Below are positions 58,988 to 64,000 of a stretch of DNA of 64,000 nucleotides, in pieces (within the stretch, counting starts at the first letter, position 1; each line of letters begins with the position of its first letter). Both the position numbers and the translations under genes were made by a program. The notes under the pieces are model-generated. The model made no database searches and was not told the DNA's origin. It saw only the letters and a list, made by a program, of their open reading frames with translations. Source of the stretch: Treponema sp. UBA6852 (GTDB lineage: Bacteria; Spirochaetota; Spirochaetia; Treponematales; Treponemataceae); NCBI GenBank assembly GCA_002449305.1, contig DKDI01000042.1:1-64000 (forward strand). The letters run 5' to 3'.

Positions 58988-61654
58988 ATGGGAAATAATA
59001 TGAGCAGTTCAAAAAATAAACCTTTTTTGTTTAGAATATTTTTTTCAATACTTTGGATTTTCTGTGGATTAGTTGGTCTGGTTTTTGCCTGGATGCTTTT
59101 TTGCGGACTGGACCGGACTTCTACTGTAAATGCGCTTCCTAATAATTATTCAGTTTATATAAGAACAGATTCTTTTTATGATGCCGTTGAACCTTTAGTT
59201 GATTTAAAGGCTATGGATGTTGTTCTTGCTGAGCCTAGTTTTTCTAATGCCCGACAGATTTTTTATTCAATCCGCGAATCAGACTTGCGTAAAAATGCTT
59301 TTGTAAAATTAGCTTTTTCCCGTAGGATTGATGTCGCTATGTATGACGGAAGCAATTTTGTTGCAATTGTTGATATGGGTTTTCTTTCTGGAATTTCACG
59401 TCTAGCTCCGCTTTTTGCTAAATTTCATCCGGTAGAAAATCTTTATTATATTAATGAATCAGGCCATTCTTATTTTGAATATAAAAAAGGCGAAAAGTCA
59501 TACTATGCAAAAATCCATAAAAACCTTGTGATTGTTTCTGAAAGCCCAGTTTACTTTGAAAAGGCTATTTCGTTAAAAAATACAGCCGATTACAGCGGCG
59601 ATGAATTAAAAATCATGAAGAATCGCCTTGCTCAGCCTTTTAGAATTGTTGCAAATGGACGGAATCTTTTAAAACTGATTGGAAAGAAAAATCCATATAT
59701 TAATTTTGTTGCAGATTCTCTTTCAGAAAATGAGCTAAGCAAAATTGAATTTGGTATTTCTGATGAAAATATTAATGTTGAAATAAAGCTTCCTTTTGAA
59801 AAAAGCAGCGAAAAATCAAATGCAGTTCTTGACTTGATTGAACGCAAATCTGATATTCCTGAACTTTTGCCAAAGCTTCCTGGAGCAGTTCAGTATTATA
59901 CTTTGATTAACCTTGGAAAACTTTCTGAAATAAAAGATGTGGCTTTTGAAGTTCTGGATGAAGGAAATATAAATATAAAAAGAAAGTGGAATGATGCAAA
60001 TGCCCTTTCAAAAACTTTTTTCAAAGATTCTTTGGAAAATATTCTTTTTTCATGGACTTCTGATGAATATGCTGTCCTTGGCCTTGAAGGAAAATCAAAT
60101 CCTGTTTTTGTTCTTAAAATTGAGGATGAAGAAAAGCGGCAGAAAGTTTTTGATATACTAATTTCTTCTATTATATTGCGGTCAGATACTAGCCTTCTTT
60201 TGGATGGAGTCCGTTTGCCGCGTATTGAATTTCCTAACTTTGTTGTTTCTTTGCTGAATGCTATGAATATTACTCTTCCCAAACCTTATTATATGGTAAA
60301 GGATAATTTTATTTATTTTTCACAATCACCTGAAAATCTTGCTTCCATAAATGCCGCTCTCAAAAATGGGGTGAGGCTTGATAAAGATGATACATGGAGA
60401 AAGGTGAATGGAAATTCAATTTCTCCTGCTTCTGTAAGTCTGTACTACAACCTTGAGCAAAGTGTTCCATTTTTTGTAAAAGGAAACTCGCTGTTTAATA
60501 AAATTCTTCAGCTTTACAATATTGGAAAACTTGATATTTCTACAAAAGACAATGTTATTTCTGCTCGCCTGAATTCAATTTACAGCGAAAAAAGGCAAAC
60601 TCAGTCTGTTCAAGGGTTTCCTATTCAGCTTAAAGGTAATTCCGTTCCTGTTCTTTACAAATCTGAGAATCCAAAAAATCGTCTTATTTACTGGTACCAG
60701 AATCCTGGATTGATTAAGACATTTAATGCTGCAAGCCTTGAAGTTGCTGAAAAAGAAATAGCAGGTCTTGAGTATCTAGTGCCTGCTTCCAAAGTTACTT
60801 TTAAGAAGAACGGAGGAGAATTCTGGGCTGTAACAAAAGATGGTCTCGTTTATCTTTTAAATCAAAGCCTTGATGAAGTAGAAAGTTTCCCAATTATGAC
60901 GGGAATAAGACCAGGCTGTCGTCCTGTGGTTTTTGAGGATTTGCTAGTAATTGTTGGCGATGATGATTTGCTTCACTTTGTTAAATCTGATGGCCAGACT
61001 TTTGAATACGCTTTTGAAGATTCATATCAGATAAAAAATGCACCTGCTGTTTACGGTGATAAAATTGCTATTTATAAAAAAGGCTTTGCAGGTTCAGTCA
61101 ATCTGCTTACTATAAAAGCAAAGAATCCTTTGGAGATTTCTCTTTTGGAAATTCCTGTTGATGGAATTGGTTTTGGCTCACCTTGTATTTTTGAAAATAA
61201 TAATCAGACTTTTGTTGCTTTTGTTTCTCAGGCCGGAGAACTTTATGTTTGGGATTCAAATGGTGTGCTTGCCAATGCTCTTCCGCTTAATCTCGAAGAT
61301 ATCTTCTATCAAAATGTAAAATATGTAAATGATTCATTGATTGCAGTTTCTGAAAATGGAACAATTTATAAAGTCATGCTGGATGGCTCTGTAACAAAAA
61401 TCAAGCTGCCAAGTCTTTCTGCAAAATCAGGTTACATTACAGTTTGCGACTATAACAGCGATAAAAAAGATGAAATCTTTATTTGCGGCGATTCAAATGC
61501 GATTTATGGTTTTACATCAGACCTTGAATTCTTAAATGCATTCCCAGTTACAGGTTACGGTATTCCGTTCTTTATGGATTTAAACGGCGACAAAAAAACC
61601 GACATTCTTTCACTTTCAATTGACAATAAATTAAACGCTTGGAAAATTAACTAA
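58988..61654 (+). CDS. Membrane-anchored envelope protein with C-terminal beta-propeller-like part
   Basis: An 888-residue protein. A single membrane anchor lies at about 17-40, and the rest faces the periplasm. Residues about 45-560 have no domain I can name; residues about 590-888 have repeated beta-strand blocks (GGEFWAVTKDGLVYLLNQSL, then GELYVWDSNGV, and a closing Asp-rich DYNSDKKDEIFICGD and DLNGDKKTDILSL) like a PQQ/FG-GAP propeller with calcium-type loops. The start at 58988 follows the leaderless spacing; an ATG at 59000 with GGGA upstream is the alternative. It leads an operon with a TPR lipoprotein and an alpha-2-macroglobulin lipoprotein. Confidence 0.78.
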   Translation: MGNNMSSSKNKPFLFRIFFSILWIFCGLVGLVFAWMLFCGLDRTSTVNALPNNYSVYIRTDSFYDAVEPLVDLKAMDVVLAEPSFSNARQIFYSIRESDLRKNAFVKLAFSRRIDVAMYDGSNFVAIVDMGFLSGISRLAPLFAKFHPVENLYYINESGHSYFEYKKGEKSYYAKIHKNLVIVSESPVYFEKAISLKNTADYSGDELKIMKNRLAQPFRIVANGRNLLKLIGKKNPYINFVADSLSENELSKIEFGISDENINVEIKLPFEKSSEKSNAVLDLIERKSDIPELLPKLPGAVQYYTLINLGKLSEIKDVAFEVLDEGNINIKRKWNDANALSKTFFKDSLENILFSWTSDEYAVLGLEGKSNPVFVLKIEDEEKRQKVFDILISSIILRSDTSLLLDGVRLPRIEFPNFVVSLLNAMNITLPKPYYMVKDNFIYFSQSPENLASINAALKNGVRLDKDDTWRKVNGNSISPASVSLYYNLEQSVPFFVKGNSLFNKILQLYNIGKLDISTKDNVISARLNSIYSEKRQTQSVQGFPIQLKGNSVPVLYKSENPKNRLIYWYQNPGLIKTFNAASLEVAEKEIAGLEYLVPASKVTFKKNGGEFWAVTKDGLVYLLNQSLDEVESFPIMTGIRPGCRPVVFEDLLVIVGDDDLLHFVKSDGQTFEYAFEDSYQIKNAPAVYGDKIAIYKKGFAGSVNLLTIKAKNPLEISLLEIPVDGIGFGSPCIFENNNQTFVAFVSQAGELYVWDSNGVLANALPLNLEDIFYQNVKYVNDSLIAVSENGTIYKVMLDGSVTKIKLPSLSAKSGYITVCDYNSDKKDEIFICGDSNAIYGFTSDLEFLNAFPVTGYGIPFFMDLNGDKKTDILSLSIDNKLNAWKIN

Positions 61655-61667
61655 TTGGAGAATTTAA

Positions 61668-62804
61668 ATGAAGAAAATCCTTGTACTTTTATCTGCTTTT
61701 GGCTTTCTTTTTTCTTCTTGTGTAACTACTTTGCAGCAGGATGTGTTTCAGACAACTAATCTAAACAAAGAACTGATGGAAGAAATTTCTGTTTACGAAG
61801 ACAGGTTTATTCTTATTGATGCAAATTATCTTATGACTGGAAAATTTGATCAGAATCAGTTGGACAGTTTTCATCAGGATGTATATGCCCAGCTTTCTAA
61901 AAGCCATGTTGAGCCAATAATAGAAGCTCACATTACATCCATTGACGGAATACTTTATCTTATGGAAGGAAAAAAATCTAAGGCGGCTGAATGTTACCGG
62001 GATTCAAAAGCGATTAAGGGCGGCGATGATTATGTTCTTCTTCTTGGCTCAAAACTTGAAAAAAATATTGACACCTCAATTCAGAAAATAGACGAAATAC
62101 TTTCTTTTGACCCAAACAATTCAATCCTTCTTTTGGAAAAAGGAAAACTTTTATATTCAAAAAAACAGTACGACAAATCAATAGCTTTTATTGATGAAGC
62201 GTTTATTGAATTTGATAATCAGGGCCGCAGTAATTATCGGGCTGTATACAAAAACTTTCGTGATAAGGTATGGATTCTTTACAATTCCGGAATTGATGTG
62301 GAAAACAGTTCGGTTCTTTCTTCTGAACAAAATCTAGCCTCTAAGCTGACTAAAGAAACAATGGTTCAGCTGGCTTATGAAAAAACTGGTTTGCTGAATG
62401 ATTTTACAACTGGAACAAAGCTTTCTGCTTCCCGTCTTACAGAAAAAGTTGCGGAAGCAGGCATGTTTAACCCTGCAACAGATCCAACAGATGAGCAGGG
62501 GCTTTCTGCTGAAATTTTAAATTCCGAAGCTATTAAAAGAATTACTTGCGCAAGATTTTTGTGGAATCTTTATGTTATGAACCGAGGGAATCCAAAGCTT
62601 GCTGTGAAATATTCAAACCGGTATAAAAAAAATCCGGCGGCTAAATCTCCAGTTGCTGATGTGGAAATCAGTAACCCTGATTTTGATGCTGTTCTTGGAC
62701 TTGTAGAAAATGAAATTATGAATCTTCCAGACGGAAAGAATTTTTTTCCAGACACAGAAGTCGTTGTCCTTGACTATCTTTCTTATTTGAAAAACGTAAA
62801 ATGA
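61668..62804 (+). CDS. Lipoprotein with TPR-like repeats and an SLH-like C terminus
   Basis: A 378-residue lipoprotein with the lipobox FSSC (Cys 18). Residues about 80-195 have TPR-like helical spacing (IDGILYLMEGKKSKAAECYRDSK, then SILLLEKGKLLYSKKQYDKS). The C-terminal part (about 250-378) resembles S-layer-homology-type repeats: AIKRITCARFLWNLYVM, then SPVADVEISNPDFDAVLGLV and FFPDTEVVVLDYLSYL. GGAG precedes the ATG. It sits 13 bases after the propeller gene and 17 before the macroglobulin gene. A scaffold role in the envelope is inference. Confidence 0.78.
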   Translation: MKKILVLLSAFGFLFSSCVTTLQQDVFQTTNLNKELMEEISVYEDRFILIDANYLMTGKFDQNQLDSFHQDVYAQLSKSHVEPIIEAHITSIDGILYLMEGKKSKAAECYRDSKAIKGGDDYVLLLGSKLEKNIDTSIQKIDEILSFDPNNSILLLEKGKLLYSKKQYDKSIAFIDEAFIEFDNQGRSNYRAVYKNFRDKVWILYNSGIDVENSSVLSSEQNLASKLTKETMVQLAYEKTGLLNDFTTGTKLSASRLTEKVAEAGMFNPATDPTDEQGLSAEILNSEAIKRITCARFLWNLYVMNRGNPKLAVKYSNRYKKNPAAKSPVADVEISNPDFDAVLGLVENEIMNLPDGKNFFPDTEVVVLDYLSYLKNVK

Positions 62805-62821
62805 ATTATTGGAGAAAATCT

Positions 62822-64000
62822 ATGAAATTTGCCAAGGTTTATAAAATTCTAATTGCTTCAGCAATCTGTTTGTTTTCTGTTTCTGCATTTTCCTGCCGTA
62901 AAAAGAGCAGTGCAGTTTCTGTAAATTATAGTGTTTACAACCCATCCACACGCCTTGATGAAAATGGGCAGCCGGATACTCTTTGTGTGAATTTTGATGG
63001 TTCTGTTTCAAAACTGACCGAAGCTGGTTCTGAGCCTTCATCTCAGATTACTATTACACCGCAAATTGCAGGTAAATGGGTTTGGGTTAATGATTCCCAA
63101 TTACGATTTATACCGCATGAAAATTGGCTTCTGGGAACGCGATACAAGGTTTCTATGCCGTCAGCAATTTTCTCTGAGGATGTTAATGTAAAATCAGACT
63201 TTAGTTTTAAAACTGAAAATTTTGTTGTAAGCCTTGAAGATGCCGAATTCTATATTAATCCAGAAAACCCAAAGGAAAAGCGGGTAACAGCAACAATTTA
63301 TGCTTCTCATCCAATGGTAAAAGAGTCAGTTGCCGGTTGTGTAACTATGAGCCTTGATTATTATGATGCTAATGGAAAATCAATTAAGGTTGAAAACGTT
63401 CCTTTTAAACTTAGTTATAATAAATCTGCTTCAGAAGCATATCTTGTTTCTGATCTTCTTCCAATTCCTCCGTATACGTCTGCTCTTAAAGTAAAAATGG
63501 GCAAAGGAATTGAAGCGCAGGTTGGTGGAAAATCTTCGGATGAGGAAACAAAAACTGTATCTGTTCCAGGAATGAGTGACTTTGTAAAAATCGAGTCAGT
63601 TGATACTTCTCTTGTAAAAAATCAAAATCAGAATTATGACCAAATGCTTGTTATTGAAACAAAAGGTTCTGTTGCTGTTGACGAGCTTGCTTCTTGCATA
63701 AGTGTTTTTGAACTTCCAAAAGATCGTCCTGAAATGGAAGGTTGGGATGTAGCAGAAGATGCCTTTTGGTCTACTAATTATGTTACTGATAAAATTCTTA
63801 AGATTTCTAAAAAAATTGAACTTTCACCTGTTCCAACAGCAGAGCCTGCTGCAGACTTAAACAGTTTTGGTTATAAAGCAACTCCAGGCCGTTATCTTTA
63901 TGTAAAAATAGAAGGCGGCATAAACTTTTTTGGCGGATATAAGCTTCGTTTTTATAACGAAACTAATTCTTATGAAACAATAATAAAAGTTCCTGAATAT
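62822..64000 (+). CDS. Bacterial alpha-2-macroglobulin lipoprotein (3' end outside the window)
   Basis: The first 393 codons of an open gene that continues past the window. A lipoprotein signal ends at AFSC (Cys 25). The following part has the MG1/macroglobulin-type beta-domain pattern: TLCVNFDGSVSKL near 53, then ITITPQIAGKWVWVNDSQLRFIPHENWLLGTRYKVSMP near 76-113, typical of bacterial alpha-2-macroglobulins (a clamp on external proteases, usually with a thioester further on). The thioester region is not in the window. GGAG precedes the ATG. Unlike many such genes it is not followed here by a visible PBP1C gene, since the window ends. Confidence 0.85.
   Translation, partial: MKFAKVYKILIASAICLFSVSAFSCRKKSSAVSVNYSVYNPSTRLDENGQPDTLCVNFDGSVSKLTEAGSEPSSQITITPQIAGKWVWVNDSQLRFIPHENWLLGTRYKVSMPSAIFSEDVNVKSDFSFKTENFVVSLEDAEFYINPENPKEKRVTATIYASHPMVKESVAGCVTMSLDYYDANGKSIKVENVPFKLSYNKSASEAYLVSDLLPIPPYTSALKVKMGKGIEAQVGGKSSDEETKTVSVPGMSDFVKIESVDTSLVKNQNQNYDQMLVIETKGSVAVDELASCISVFELPKDRPEMEGWDVAEDAFWSTNYVTDKILKISKKIELSPVPTAEPAADLNSFGYKATPGRYLYVKIEGGINFFGGYKLRFYNETNSYETIIKVPEY

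Noticed and set aside
1..64000. tRNA, rRNA, CRISPR, prophage or insertion sequence
   Set aside because: No cloverleaf-like sequence with a GTTCRANNC arm, no repeat-spacer array and no transposase, integrase or phage structural protein was seen in the spacers or genes.

Overview
The window looks like chromosome of a gut or rumen Treponema (Spirochaetota). Reasons: a low-G+C, Gram-negative-type genome with many lipoproteins and Lgt; a MinD-like ATPase next to lgt; an FMN-binding fumarate-reductase-type lipoprotein; BspA-type leucine-rich repeats; an alpha-2-macroglobulin lipoprotein operon; poly-G tracts of the kind known from pathogenic treponemes. No rRNA, tRNA, CRISPR array, prophage or insertion sequence was found. 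The assignment is inferred from gene content, not from a marker gene.

Layout. 0-4.3 kb (minus): pyrimidine genes (pyrF and a fused pyrK-pyrD) and a UPF0210 protein. 4.5-8 kb: a small lipoprotein behind a poly-G promoter, a flavinylated reductase lipoprotein, a leucine-rich repeat protein. 8-19 kb: a pseudouridine synthase, metNI, a DUF763/rsmE/symporter block, an ABC importer with a structured leader, and putP. 19-28.6 kb (plus): a carbohydrate locus with a LacI-type operator pair, sugar ABC importer, LacI regulator, malQ, a GH9 cellulase and an HD-GYP protein whose outer domain resembles a cellulose-binding module. 28.7-31.5 kb: aspS and vapBC. 31.8-36 kb: an unnamed membrane redox cluster (SafE-like, NapH-like, DOMON-like plus TPR) followed by LytTR/DUF3021. 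36-43.4 kb (minus): an expansin lipoprotein, sulfur amino acid enzymes, a polar amino acid importer and a URO-D-like methyltransferase. 43.6-52.3 kb (plus): YgiQ, a GGDEF-EAL protein behind a poly-G tract, pyrC, a HisA-HisI-HisE fusion, and a stand-alone AICAR transformylase. 52.4-55.3 kb (minus): a methyltransferase, lgt, a MinD-like ATPase. 55.4-58.3 kb: a duplicated-domain secreted protein, brnTA, fic and a polysaccharide deacetylase. 59-64 kb: an envelope operon ending in a truncated alpha-2-macroglobulin gene.

Three patterns cross gene boundaries. (1) G tracts of 8, 9 and 11 lie in the expansin signal peptide, between the -35 and -10 of a lipoprotein promoter, and just upstream of the -35 of the GGDEF-EAL gene; all three positions fit slipped-strand phase variation. 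(2) At least nine genes have the -10 hexamer ending exactly 7 bases before the start codon, most with a -35 at a 17-base spacing and none with a convincing Shine-Dalgarno site; this predicts leaderless mRNAs and fixes several starts. (3) Intergenic spaces carry a family of palindromes (ATTCCC-type stem with a TCAAG-type centre followed by AATGACA), including one 84-bp element present in inverted copies 40 kb apart.

Taken together, the GH9 enzyme, expansin, CBM2-like HD-GYP sensor and poly-G-controlled GGDEF-EAL protein suggest a cell that handles plant cell-wall glucan and ties contact with it to cyclic-di-GMP, with switchable expression. That link is inference.
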